Source of the DNA: CAZHJG01 sp964533425
GTDB taxonomy: Bacteria > Patescibacteriota > Saccharimonadia > Saccharimonadales > UBA4665
Direction of reading: 5' to 3'
Assembly: GCA_964533425.1 (NCBI GenBank)
Contig: CAZHJG010000020.1
Coordinates: 1 to 15,316, forward strand
Length of the DNA stretch: 15,316 nt
Under the pieces are notes generated by a model. It was not told where the DNA came from, did not search any database, and worked only from the letters and a program-made list of their open reading frames with translations. Numbering within the stretch: the first letter of the stretch is position 1; each line of letters opens with the position of its first letter. The translations under genes and the position numbers were made by a program. Positions 1 to 6,294 of the stretch are shown piece after piece.

Positions 1-829
1 GATACGGAATACGTGGAATATCTTCAGCCATCAGTTTTTTGCTGGCGAAATCAGTTACCAGATGCTTGATCAATGGGTCCGTGAGCGCGCGAACTTCTTC
101 GCCATCCTCAACGAATGACATTTCGAGGTCCAGCTGATAAAACTCGCCGTAGAGCCGATCCGCTCGCGGATCTTCATCGCGGAAGCAGGCTGCTAGTTGG
201 TAATATCGCGACACGCCGCCGACCATCAAGAGCTGTTTGAACTGCTGCGGGGCTTGCGGTAAAGCGTAAAACTTGCCGGGATGAACACGCGACGGAATCA
301 GAAAGTCGCGGGCGCCTTCCGGGCTAGAGTTGGCCAGAATCGGCGTCGAAACATCGATGAAATCGTTATTTTCCATGTACTGGCGCATGGCCCGATAGTA
401 GTCGGCACGCTTCTTGAGGATTTCCTGCATTTTCGGCCGGCGCAGATCGAGGAAGCGGTATTTGAGCCGCAGATCTTCGTTAGCCAAAGTCTCGCCGTGA
501 ATTTGGATCGGCAAAGCTTCGGAACGATTCAAAACTTTGAGCTCATCGAGCTTGATCTCAATATTGCCCGTCGCGATGTTCGGGTTTTTCAGATCCGCCG
601 CGCGTTCGCTCACCAAACCAGTCGCTTCAATAACAAACTCGTCGCGCACCTGTTCGGCGGTTTTGAATGTGTCGGCGTTCTCCGGCTGCACCACCAGCTG
701 CGCCACGCCAGTATGGTCACGTATATCAATAAAAATCAGCCCTCCATGGTCCCGCCGCGAATGCACCCAGCCTTTGACGGTGACGGTTTTGCCGACTTGC
801 TTAACAGAATCTGTTACTAGCGTTCTCAT
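1..829 (-). CDS. aspS: Aspartyl-tRNA synthetase, N-terminal part (cut by window edge)
   Basis: This class II aminoacyl-tRNA synthetase charges tRNA(Asp) with aspartate in the cytoplasm. I translated 276 codons with no stop from the ATG at 829 to the left edge. Residues 1 to about 105 form the OB-fold anticodon-binding domain, including GWVHSRRDHGGLIFIDIRD. The catalytic core follows, with TPIL (motif 1 region, 162-165), the AspRS signature SPEGARDFLIPSR (169-181), YALPQAPQQFKQLLM, and the motif 2 region FRDEDPRADR (216-225). After ADR the sequence reads LYGEFYQLD, where common bacterial enzymes have QPEFTQID, so there is about one extra residue; I associate this variant with CPR-type enzymes, from memory. 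About 300 residues, including the GAD insert and motif 3, should lie outside the window. No Shine-Dalgarno precedes the ATG. A TAAAAT box 8 nt upstream suggests a leaderless transcript. The previous gene ends 11 nt upstream. Confidence 0.96.
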   Translation of the reverse strand, partial: MRTLVTDSVKQVGKTVTVKGWVHSRRDHGGLIFIDIRDHTGVAQLVVQPENADTFKTAEQVRDEFVIEATGLVSERAADLKNPNIATGNIEIKLDELKVLNRSEALPIQIHGETLANEDLRLKYRFLDLRRPKMQEILKKRADYYRAMRQYMENNDFIDVSTPILANSSPEGARDFLIPSRVHPGKFYALPQAPQQFKQLLMVGGVSRYYQLAACFRDEDPRADRLYGEFYQLDLEMSFVEDGEEVRALTDPLIKHLVTDFASKKLMAEDIPRIPY

Positions 830-837
830 CAGGGGTT

Positions 838-843
838 ATTTTA
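838..843 (-). promoter_or_regulatory. Candidate -10 box of aspS (leaderless)
   Basis: TAAAAT lies 8 nt before the aspS ATG and overlaps the TAA stop of the upstream gene. A GCGACA hexamer (4 of 6 matches to TTGACA) sits 17 nt upstream, inside the preceding coding sequence. Transcription would start at or next to the A of ATG. This would give aspS its own promoter despite the 11-nt intergenic gap. Confidence 0.4.
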
Positions 844-1551
844 GCACTTGTCCACTGATCTGTCGCCTAGTTCTATGCGAGCGGCGCGGAAAAGCGCCCG
901 GTGCCCCATAAGCTCATTTTCATCCCGAACGATCTCGCCACCATTAGTAGGCGTGTTATTAACTAAATAGCGCCTTGCGTTTTCGGGTGCCGATGACTCA
1001 ATAAAATCATAATTTATCGACATGATCCTTTTTGTCTCGCCGCTATCTTCATCATGGATAACATTTTCTGCAAAAAGCCGTCCCCACAAAGAAGGAACGT
1101 CATTTGGAGATTTTTTAGAGGCCAACACCCGGCCTCCAACAGCTTTAAACTTCCACCCATTAACTACTTCTGCGTTACCGAAGCCATTAGAAACCTCAGG
1201 CGGAATTGCCTCAACAGACGATGTCAAAATGAGCCCGGTTTGGGCTGTCATGGATCCTATATATTTCACTATTGGATCAGTTAATCGTAAGGGGCGCTCT
1301 TTTAACCTGCGCATCATGTTCTGTCGGAACTTTGGGAATGGTGGAACAGCAATTTTAAGCATAAAGGCTCCTAAGTCGGAGGCTTCCTTGCAAGCAAGGT
1401 CTAGCGGATCCGTGAGACTATAATTCTCCAGCTGCTCATCCTTAGCAAATGAAGCCTCGGCCAGACGCACAATCCCCAGGTCACGAGCATGCTCCGAGCT
1501 TTCCAGTAGCTCAAGCGCTGCCCGTCTAAAAGAAGATAGCTCTTCACTCAT
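841..1551 (-). CDS. Hypothetical protein, 236 aa
   Basis: I do not recognise a family. The protein is soluble-looking, with no signal peptide or membrane segment. The N-terminal third is helical and charged (SSFRRAALELLESSEHARD). The middle has a hydrophobic and glycine/serine-rich stretch (YIGSMTAQTGLILTSSVE), and the C-terminal third is probably mixed alpha/beta. The only cysteines are one near residue 53 and one at the very C-terminus. Base composition is lower in G+C than the neighbours (40-45% in the three 60-nt blocks I counted, against about 60% in the glycosyltransferase genes), which could mean recent acquisition. The ATG is preceded by no Shine-Dalgarno, but by a TATAAA box 8 nt upstream. 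It lies 40 nt after the CBS-domain gene and 11 nt before aspS. The reading frame is likely real because it is the only long frame in a tightly packed minus-strand series, but its function is unknown. Confidence 0.7.
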   Translation of the reverse strand: MSEELSSFRRAALELLESSEHARDLGIVRLAEASFAKDEQLENYSLTDPLDLACKEASDLGAFMLKIAVPPFPKFRQNMMRRLKERPLRLTDPIVKYIGSMTAQTGLILTSSVEAIPPEVSNGFGNAEVVNGWKFKAVGGRVLASKKSPNDVPSLWGRLFAENVIHDEDSGETKRIMSINYDFIESSAPENARRYLVNNTPTNGGEIVRDENELMGHRALFRAARIELGDRSVDKC

Positions 1552-1559
1552 GAAGCAAT

Positions 1560-1565
1560 TTTATA
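1560..1565 (-). promoter_or_regulatory. Candidate -10 box of the 236-aa gene
   Basis: TATAAA lies 8 nt before the ATG at 1551, in the 40-nt gap between two minus-strand genes. No good -35 exists at 17 nt; a TTGTTT occurs at 15 nt. The spacing predicts a leaderless or nearly leaderless mRNA. Confidence 0.35.
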
Positions 1566-1591
1566 GCTCATAAAATCATTAAACAAAAGCG

Positions 1592-2650
1592 TTAATCGTC
1601 TTTTGAGCTCAGATTGTCCGGAGATTCTTGCTGTTCTTCGGAAGATTTTTCAGATGATTTGACCTTCGGATATCTAGCTGCGACAGCCGCGAGGTTGGCG
1701 TATTCTTCAAAGTCATCACCCGGCATGTGGCCGAGCAGTTCTTTGAGAATGTTTTCGATGGTGACGATGCCGATGTACTCTTCAAAGCTGTTTACTACCA
1801 CGAAGACTGGCTTGTTGGTAACGAAGAAGGCGTGCAGCGCCTGGCCTAGATTGTCGTTTTCATGCAGGTAGTATGCCGGGGCTTCCATGACATCGCCGAC
1901 CCGCCCGTTGCTTTGCAAGCCAAGTTGCTTGATACTCAGGGTGCCGACGAATGCGCCCTTGGTTGTTTCGCGAACCAAAGCGTAGTTCTGCTTGCTTTCG
2001 TGCAGCTCGTTAATCAGTACCGGGCCGATCGTGTCACCGGCCACAACCGACTGAATCTCTTTGCGCGAAGTTACAATATTGCCGACTTTGCGCTCACTAA
2101 ATTTAAGCGCCCGCTTGATAATCTCCAGCTCTTCATTGCTCAGCCGGCTATCCGTTTGCCATTGTTGCCGTTCTATAAGATCCAGCATGTCATCACGCTC
2201 AAACAACTGGGTGTGTTTCGGGCCAATGTAGCGCCGCTCAACAATGTTCGCACCGCGGCTCAGCAACGGATGCAGATAGTTAAGCAGCCAGACGAGTGTA
2301 GGTGTTACCATCATTGCCAGGCGCGTGCCAAGCTTCGAGACCCGTGAAGCAGGCAAGTACGAAAAAGCAACCCACAGCACCGGACCGACAATGAGAATGC
2401 TAACCCACACCGGCAATTGCCGGGCAAAGAGAATAATGCTGCCGGCGCTGGTGAGTCCAATATACAGCCATAGTAAGCTGCGCAAACTGCTATCGTACGC
2501 CGCAGCCCGGTATAACTGCGCGGCGACCGGGTCATGCCTTTCGGCCCGGCGTTTCAGTTCACGCAGCGGTAGGTGAAAGTAGGCCTTGCGCACCACCACG
2601 CCACCAAGAGCCAGGACGAGCAGAACGAGCGCAAAGATATAGTTGGTCAT
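1592..2650 (-). CDS. CNNM/CorB-like membrane protein with CBS pair
   Basis: The N-terminal ~135 residues contain three or four hydrophobic segments: residues 3-22, about 60-77, 80-98 and 110-130. This part resembles a degenerate CNNM (DUF21) transmembrane domain. A linker follows with the pattern LIERQQWQTDSRLSNEELEI, then IIKRALKFSERKVGNIVTSRKEI, which matches the helix before the CBS domains in CorB/CNNM and HlyC-like proteins. A CBS pair then spans about residues 195-310, ending in EEYIGIVTIENILKELLG. The C-terminal CorC/HlyC domain is absent; a short acidic, serine-rich tail replaces it. Family members are linked to Mg2+ or other cation transport with nucleotide sensing by the CBS pair, but the substrate cannot be read here. 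The ATG is preceded by TATAAG 10 nt upstream and lacks a clear Shine-Dalgarno. Start chosen because it begins at the first membrane helix. Confidence 0.82.
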   Translation of the reverse strand: MTNYIFALVLLVLALGGVVVRKAYFHLPLRELKRRAERHDPVAAQLYRAAAYDSSLRSLLWLYIGLTSAGSIILFARQLPVWVSILIVGPVLWVAFSYLPASRVSKLGTRLAMMVTPTLVWLLNYLHPLLSRGANIVERRYIGPKHTQLFERDDMLDLIERQQWQTDSRLSNEELEIIKRALKFSERKVGNIVTSRKEIQSVVAGDTIGPVLINELHESKQNYALVRETTKGAFVGTLSIKQLGLQSNGRVGDVMEAPAYYLHENDNLGQALHAFFVTNKPVFVVVNSFEEYIGIVTIENILKELLGHMPGDDFEEYANLAAVAARYPKVKSSEKSSEEQQESPDNLSSKDD

Positions 2651-2660
2651 GCTTCTTTAG

Positions 2661-2666
2661 CTTATA
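2661..2666 (-). promoter_or_regulatory. Candidate -10 box of the CBS-domain gene
   Basis: TATAAG lies 10 nt before the ATG at 2650, with no convincing -35. It would give a leader of only a few nucleotides. It belongs to the recurrent pattern of -10-like boxes immediately before start codons in this window. Confidence 0.3.
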
Positions 2667-2703
2667 CGTTGTTGTGGTGATTGGGAAGTACTGGCGGTTG
2701 AGG

Positions 2704-2850
2704 TCATAACTCATTTACCATTAGCAATTAGCCTGTAGCCATACGTTTGCCATTGGCTTGTAGCCATTGAAGCGCAGTGTGGGCTCAATGGCTAATTGAT
2801 ACTGGATAATGTATGGCGAATGGTACATGGCTAACTTGCTAATAATTGCT
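2704..2850. repeat. Heptamer-word imperfect inverted repeat 1
   Basis: The left part (2704-2769) reads in 7-bp words such as CATAACT, CATTTAC, CATTAGC, AATTAGC, CTGTAGC. The right part (2785-2850) reads TCAATGG, CTAATTG, ATACTGG, ATAATGT, ATGGCGA, ATGGTAC, ATGGCTA. The arms are imperfect reverse complements: TCAATGGCTA is exact at the inner end, GTATGGC aligns next without a gap, and GGCTAA/TTGCTAAT aligns after a shift of exactly one 7-bp unit. The GC-richer centre (2770-2784) is not heptameric. The element fills most of the 203-nt gap and ends 4 nt from the TAA of the DsbA-like gene. A transcript from either strand would fold into a long hairpin. Confidence 0.75.
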
Positions 2851-2853
2851 GGG

Positions 2854-3528
2854 TTACTGGCCAGTGGAGCTGCCCGTGGATGTCTGTGGCGCCTTCTTGG
2901 CAATTTCGGTTTGGATGACCTTTTCGACAGCAGCTGCGCCGTTTGGATATGGCAGCGTTACCTGCTTGCCGTCGAGGAAGAAGGTTGGTGTGCCGGTGAT
3001 GCCCAACTTGTTGCCCTCGGACATGTCGGCGTTGATGAGGTTGTTGACCTTGTCGCTGGAGTAGTCAGTCTTAAACTGCGTCACGTTAAGCCCAAGCTGG
3101 GAGGCGTACTGGTTGAAGAAGGGGGTTGGGTCACTTGAGGTCGACCACTGCGATTGGTTTTCGTATAGCGCGTCGTGCATCTGCCAGAATTTGTTCTGCA
3201 GCGCTGCGGCTTCGGCGGCTCGGGCACCAGCAAAAGCGTTTTGGTGAATACTAGTGAGCGGGAAGTTACGGAACTGGAAGGTTATCTGCTGGTTAAGATC
3301 TTGTTGCACCTGCTTGATAACAGGGTACGCCTGGCCGCAGAATGGGCATTCATAATCACCGTATTCTACGAGTGTCACCTTGTCCTGACCTTCGCCCTCA
3401 ACGTGTTGCGTCAAAGTACCGGTGCTGCCCGAATTTTTACTGCCATTGGACTTATTGCCGGTCAGCGCGAACACACCAATAAACAACAGAACGATGACCA
3501 CAATCACCCCTATGAACTGCTTGGACAT
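2854..3528 (-). CDS. DsbA-family thioredoxin-fold oxidoreductase, membrane-anchored
   Basis: This is a predicted extracytoplasmic thiol:disulfide oxidoreductase. Residues 5-22 form an N-terminal membrane anchor or uncleaved signal (FIGVIVVIVLLFIGVFAL), followed by a Gly/Ser/Asn-rich linker. The thioredoxin-like domain begins near residue 50 with VTLVEYGDYECPFC. The redox motif C-P-F-C is at 61-64, in the typical DsbA-like context GDYECPFCGQAYP. A helical insertion (FAGARAAEAAALQNKFWQMHDALYENQ) and the cis-proline loop GITGTPTFFLDGK complete the fold, so all key elements are present. The length of 224 aa fits the family. GGAGTG lies 8 nt before the ATG, a good Shine-Dalgarno, which supports this start. 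Likely clients are exported cysteine-containing proteins, such as the 471-aa and 228-aa products in this window; that link is inference. Confidence 0.92.
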   Translation of the reverse strand: MSKQFIGVIVVIVLLFIGVFALTGNKSNGSKNSGSTGTLTQHVEGEGQDKVTLVEYGDYECPFCGQAYPVIKQVQQDLNQQITFQFRNFPLTSIHQNAFAGARAAEAAALQNKFWQMHDALYENQSQWSTSSDPTPFFNQYASQLGLNVTQFKTDYSSDKVNNLINADMSEGNKLGITGTPTFFLDGKQVTLPYPNGAAAVEKVIQTEIAKKAPQTSTGSSTGQ

Positions 3529-3590
3529 ATGTATTTCACTCCATCAAGATTTACTCGACCCATTATACATTATGAAACTTAGAATTCAGC

Positions 3591-4196
3591 TTAAGTCAGC
3601 GAGATGTACAGCCAGTGTTGGTCGCTGTAACGCTGCACGCTCTGTAGCAAGCCTTGCGCGTATTCCCGTTTACGCAAGGCGCTACGGATTTGCTGAGAGG
3701 TAACGCTTGTTGCTTGGCTACTGAACAGACGAACGGTAGGCTGCACCGGTAACTTTGCCAGCTCGTCCTTCACCTGGTCTTCAGTCTCATGCCCACGCAC
3801 GCCAATGACCAGTTCACTGGTAGTCAGCAGTCGTTCCACATCCGGCCATTCTGACAGATAGGTGACGAGATCGGAGCCGAGTAGGAAAACCAGCTGATGG
3901 TCCGAGAAAATTTTCTGCAATCTCGGCAGTGTTCGTCCCACGCTGAAACTGATGTCTGGCAGTTCCAGGATTCGGAATCTCGGATGCGGCTTGATAGCCC
4001 GGCGCAGCATGGCTACGCGATGCCCGAAGTGCTCTACGCCCTGCTTGTACCGCGGCCGGCGCTCGGGCAAGAAATACAGCTTGTCCAGCTTCGCCTGCTC
4101 CATCGCTTGCAGCGCGAAACTGATGTGCCCGGCATGCACCGGATCGAATGTCCCGGCATATATACCGATTCGCTTAGGGCTTTTGATTGAGGTCAT
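3591..4196 (-). CDS. nadD: Nicotinate-nucleotide adenylyltransferase-like protein
   Basis: The protein belongs to the HxGH nucleotidyltransferase superfamily and is most like NadD, which adenylates nicotinate mononucleotide to deamido-NAD in NAD synthesis. The nucleotide-binding signature GTFDPVHAGH is at residues 15-24. It is followed by a NadD-like arrangement: YFLPERRPRYK (substrate/phosphate loop), HRVAMLRRAI, LLGSDLVTYLSEW, and near the C-terminus VTSQQIRSAL, the equivalent of ISSTxIR. The length of 201 aa is normal for NadD. Substrate assignment is slightly uncertain because related adenylyltransferases share the fold. No Shine-Dalgarno precedes the ATG; TATAAC lies 14 nt upstream. The gene ends 62 nt before the DsbA-like gene. 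Confidence 0.85.
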   Translation of the reverse strand: MTSIKSPKRIGIYAGTFDPVHAGHISFALQAMEQAKLDKLYFLPERRPRYKQGVEHFGHRVAMLRRAIKPHPRFRILELPDISFSVGRTLPRLQKIFSDHQLVFLLGSDLVTYLSEWPDVERLLTTSELVIGVRGHETEDQVKDELAKLPVQPTVRLFSSQATSVTSQQIRSALRKREYAQGLLQSVQRYSDQHWLYISLT

Positions 4197-4220
4197 GAGA
4201 GGCCCTGGGTGTTATAGTCA

Positions 4221-4363
4221 TAATTTTCAATTTTCATTCAATTCCCATGGCTTCAAACTTCCAATGCCTAAATACCTGGCCATCAATATCGCGGTATTTG
4301 AAACTTGGTTTTTGCAATTTGGAAATTGATTGAAAATTGCAAAATTAGAGCTTGAAAATTGCG
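4221..4363. repeat. Heptamer-word imperfect inverted repeat 2
   Basis: The left arm begins TTTTCAA, TTTTCAT, TCAATTC, CCATGGC, TTCAAAC, TTCCAAT. The right arm shows a clear xxxxTTG heptamer run from 4294: GTATTTG, AAACTTG, GTTTTTG, CAATTTG, GAAATTG, then ATTGAAA, ATTGCAA. The outer arms (4223-4246 and 4321-4345) are reverse complements with one inserted base and a few mismatches. AATACC (4271-4276) pairs with GGTATT (4293-4298) at the inner end. The element occupies nearly the whole gap between nadD and the zinc-ribbon gene. Its heptamers stop 3 nt before the zinc-ribbon stop codon. Confidence 0.75.
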
Positions 4364-4365
4364 TT

Positions 4366-4551
4366 TTAGCCATCGAGCGGCGCTCCCTCGCAACAACGCG
4401 TCTGATGAAAACAGCTCGGGCACATAAAATGTCCGTGCACCGGCTCGATAGGGTAAAATCCGCAAGCATCACAGAAAAGATAAGGCGATTTTTCGGCCAC
4501 CATTTCAGCGTACGGGTCGTACTCCTCCGCCGTTTTTTGCTCATCATTCAT
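4366..4551 (-). CDS. Small zinc-ribbon protein, 61 aa
   Basis: The product has a CxxC pair at C27 and C30 (FCDAC), a second pair at C44 and C47 (CPSC), histidines at 39 and 41, and a following CC at 53-54 (RCCEG). This four-cysteine arrangement is a zinc ribbon, the extra cysteine pair being an additional possible ligand. The N-terminal 20 residues are acidic (NDEQKTAEEYDPYAEMVAE) and may be disordered. Similar tiny proteins with a terminal CCEG-type motif occur as unnamed proteins in many bacteria, from memory. No DNA- or RNA-binding partner can be inferred. The start is supported by a perfect TATAAT 8 nt upstream of the ATG, implying leaderless expression. A competing, longer frame on the same strand (4227-4547) lacks any family signature, so this one is preferred. 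Confidence 0.8.
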   Translation of the reverse strand: MNDEQKTAEEYDPYAEMVAEKSPYLFCDACGFYPIEPVHGHFMCPSCFHQTRCCEGAPLDG

Positions 4552-4559
4552 ATTATGTA

Positions 4560-4565
4560 ATTATA
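4560..4565 (-). promoter_or_regulatory. Candidate -10 box of the zinc-ribbon gene
   Basis: A perfect TATAAT lies 8 nt before the ATG at 4551, in a 44-nt gap after the 457-aa gene. The hexamer 17 nt upstream is only TTAATT. The distance predicts a transcript starting at or within a base or two of the start codon. Confidence 0.5.
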
Positions 4566-4595
4566 CGCTTAGACAGCTGTGAAATTAATGCTTAG

Positions 4596-5969
4596 CTAGC
4601 CTGCTCCGCCCGCTTTTTTGTCGCAAGTGCGACAAAGTCCACAGGGCCCGCACATTTTTGGTTTTTCTTCTTGCTTGGGCGATGGTTGGCAAACAACACA
4701 GTACATTTTTTTGTTAAAACTGTACTTTTCGCCTTTGAAAATTGACGATTTAACCTCTTCGCTGCTCTGTTTCAGGAAGCTTTCGCCCCCAGCGCAGCCC
4801 GGCATTGTTCTGCCCTGCAGCGCAGCCTCATTCGTATTGTTATACATATGGTTCATTACCTGTATCGCTTGTATTGAGCCGACAATGCCCCGGTTAATGC
4901 CCCGGTATGTTGGCCCGACTTCACTTGTTTCGCCACTGGCAAGCTTGCTCATAGCTTGCCACGTTCCGTATCGTTGCGCGGCAATTATTGTCGAGAGTCC
5001 CGGGCTGTGTTGGGGAGTTATTTGCGGGGCATCGAGTAAATCTTGCAGAGCACAGACTTCTTGGTAATCCAAGCAGTCAAGCTCTCGCAGCGCTCTTGAT
5101 ACGCTGAGTCGTATAAGCGTATCAAGGTTTCCGGTCCTTAGGCTATTGGCAATGCCGCGGTGTACGTCGACTATTAATCGTAAATGGTTCTGGGCGTGTT
5201 TATCTAAAAATTCAACGGCCTCAAAAGCGTCATTGGCGTTCATGGCCGTAGGGTCGTTATTGAGCTCTCTGTATTGGCTCAGGACATTGTCAATAAATGC
5301 ATTTCTCTCTTCTGCGGAGGAAGCCTGGAACCTAACTCTGTGTGCTGGCATATCATGGCTTTGCTCAGTTTGAGACGCATCTACGCCATGTCCTTTGAGC
5401 AGCTTCTTGTAGGTCGCCAAGCTGCTCCTATCGATACTGACGTCGACGCATTCCAGTTCGTCATCGCTTACTTTTCGATAAAACCAGGCGTACGAGCGCC
5501 GGTTCTCAGGCCAAAAGCCCAGTCGCCGTGCCGTTGCATCATCCAATTCCTCCTCGTACGGGCTAACTACCATGAAGCCCTCGCCGATTTTTCCTTGAGC
5601 CATCAGTGTGTCAAAGTCTTCGCTAATTCTGACGTCATGCTCCCGACGTTTCATGAGCCGCCTAGCCGGCTGATCACCTCTTAAATACTGCTTTTTTGCA
5701 GCCAGGTAACCGGCTTGGTTGGTATCAACCATGGTTTGGCCGCCAAAGCTTTGCGTTCTCCCATTTACGACATCAAGACTCCGAACTGTTCGCTGTTGCA
5801 AAGCCAGACCTTCGGCCAAATGCGTCTTTTCTTGGTACTCGATGTATTGCTCAACAGCCTCAGGGAAGTGTTGTCCTTCTAAAAATAAGCGTACGCCATA
5901 CAGATTCTGCTCGACTTGCGGCGAAACCTGATCATGGGATCGTACTTCTCTTTCCAAAATAACCCCCAC
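4596..5969 (-). CDS. Hypothetical protein with cysteine-rich zinc-binding tail, under a cobalamin-riboswitch-like leader
   Basis: This 457-aa protein matches no family I know. It has no signal peptide or membrane segment. The N-terminal half is charged and helical, and includes a tyrosine/tryptophan-rich patch, SYAWFYRKV, near residue 160. The centre (about 230-330) is helical. The C-terminal 36 residues carry C424, C427, C440, C443, C446 and C449, arranged as CxxC followed by CGPCGLCRTC; this could bind one or two zinc ions or an iron-sulfur cluster. The longest frame starts at GTG (5969), whose first bases lie in a predicted CCCC/GGGG stem. A TTG at codon 5 follows a GGGGG and is an alternative start. 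The upstream frame is closed by a TGA. A cobalamin-riboswitch-like aptamer lies about 60 nt upstream, so the protein may act in cobalamin uptake, use or substitution, but it shows no motif of known B12 proteins. Confidence 0.75.
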   Translation of the reverse strand: MGVILEREVRSHDQVSPQVEQNLYGVRLFLEGQHFPEAVEQYIEYQEKTHLAEGLALQQRTVRSLDVVNGRTQSFGGQTMVDTNQAGYLAAKKQYLRGDQPARRLMKRREHDVRISEDFDTLMAQGKIGEGFMVVSPYEEELDDATARRLGFWPENRRSYAWFYRKVSDDELECVDVSIDRSSLATYKKLLKGHGVDASQTEQSHDMPAHRVRFQASSAEERNAFIDNVLSQYRELNNDPTAMNANDAFEAVEFLDKHAQNHLRLIVDVHRGIANSLRTGNLDTLIRLSVSRALRELDCLDYQEVCALQDLLDAPQITPQHSPGLSTIIAAQRYGTWQAMSKLASGETSEVGPTYRGINRGIVGSIQAIQVMNHMYNNTNEAALQGRTMPGCAGGESFLKQSSEEVKSSIFKGEKYSFNKKMYCVVCQPSPKQEEKPKMCGPCGLCRTCDKKAGGAG

Positions 5970-6107
5970 TCTCGAGACAAGCGGGGAAACTATTCAGACA
6001 TAGCGATTGCTCTTGCTCGAGAGACTTTCAGGCTGTATCTGACTTATTGCCCGAGGGCAAATTACAGTTGCGGCACAGTGCAGGAATCACACCTGCTTCC
6101 AGCTTGT
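5963..6107 (-). ncRNA. Cobalamin riboswitch (aptamer about 6028-6107 plus expression platform)
   Basis: Read on the minus strand, the aptamer contains the conserved parts of the B12-sensing RNA in order. GGAAGCAGGTGTGATTCCTGC (at about 6081-6101) has the GGAA and GGTG...TCC pattern with a perfect GCAGG/CCTGC stem. The invariant-type junction CCGCAACTGTAA follows. TTGCC-CTC-GGGCAA forms an optional side hairpin. Then comes the B12-box-like AAGTCAGATACAGCC (about 6029-6045). GCTG at the 5' end can pair with CAGC in the box, the expected closing stem. Downstream, CTCTCGAG (6016-6023) is complementary to CTCGAGAG (5969-5976). CCCC (5983-5986) can pair with GGGG (5963-5967), across the GTG start. 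These two pairings overlap and look mutually exclusive, which suggests translational control of the 457-aa gene. Confidence 0.82.
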
Positions 6108-6170
6108 TTTGTTAAATGTGTCTAGTAGTGTAACAGCTCGCCAGTACGCTAGATATAGTATTTATTACCT

Positions 6171-6294
6171 CAAAGTTTGTAGTTTGTAGTGGATAGTTTA
6201 TGGAGTCGGCGTACGTCTTGTTATGAGCTGGCAAATATTACGAACCTTCGCAGACTCCACTCACCACAAGCTACAAACTACAAACTACAAACTA
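6171..6294. repeat. Heptamer-word inverted repeat 3
   Basis: This is the clearest of the heptamer elements. The left arm has AGTTTGT, AGTTTGT, AGTGGAT, AGTTTAT (6174-6201). The right arm has ACAAGCT and then ACAAACT three times (about 6266-6293). A 17-nt stretch (6174-6190) is an exact reverse complement of part of the right arm. TGGAGTC (6201-6207) also pairs exactly with GACTCCA near 6253-6259. The non-repetitive centre is about 45 nt. The right arm supplies the TAG stop of the 228-aa gene, so the repeat touches the coding end. It separates that gene's operon from the riboswitch leader and may serve as a terminator-like or RNA-stabilising hairpin. Confidence 0.85.

Noticed and set aside
281..820. 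179-codon plus-strand frame at the left end
   Set aside because: It is antisense to aspS, where the class II synthetase motifs are clear.
4221..4363. Ordinary intrinsic terminator
   Set aside because: The arms are too long and imperfect, and no GC-rich short stem followed by a U-tract is seen; the 7-bp periodicity is not a terminator property, although it may still affect termination.
4227..4547. 106-codon minus-strand frame overlapping the zinc-ribbon gene
   Set aside because: Its C-terminal part is translated from the heptamer repeat and it has no motif; the overlapping 61-aa frame has a clear zinc ribbon and a TATAAT just before its start.
4596..5969. 457-aa protein as a fragment of a cobalamin-dependent class II ribonucleotide reductase
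   Set aside because: Considered because of the riboswitch-like leader and the C-terminal cysteines, but none of the reductase catalytic-barrel motifs (for example NPCGE-like) is present.
6171..6294. CRISPR array
   Set aside because: Units are 7 bp with no spacers and the arms are inverted, not direct; no cas gene lies in the window.
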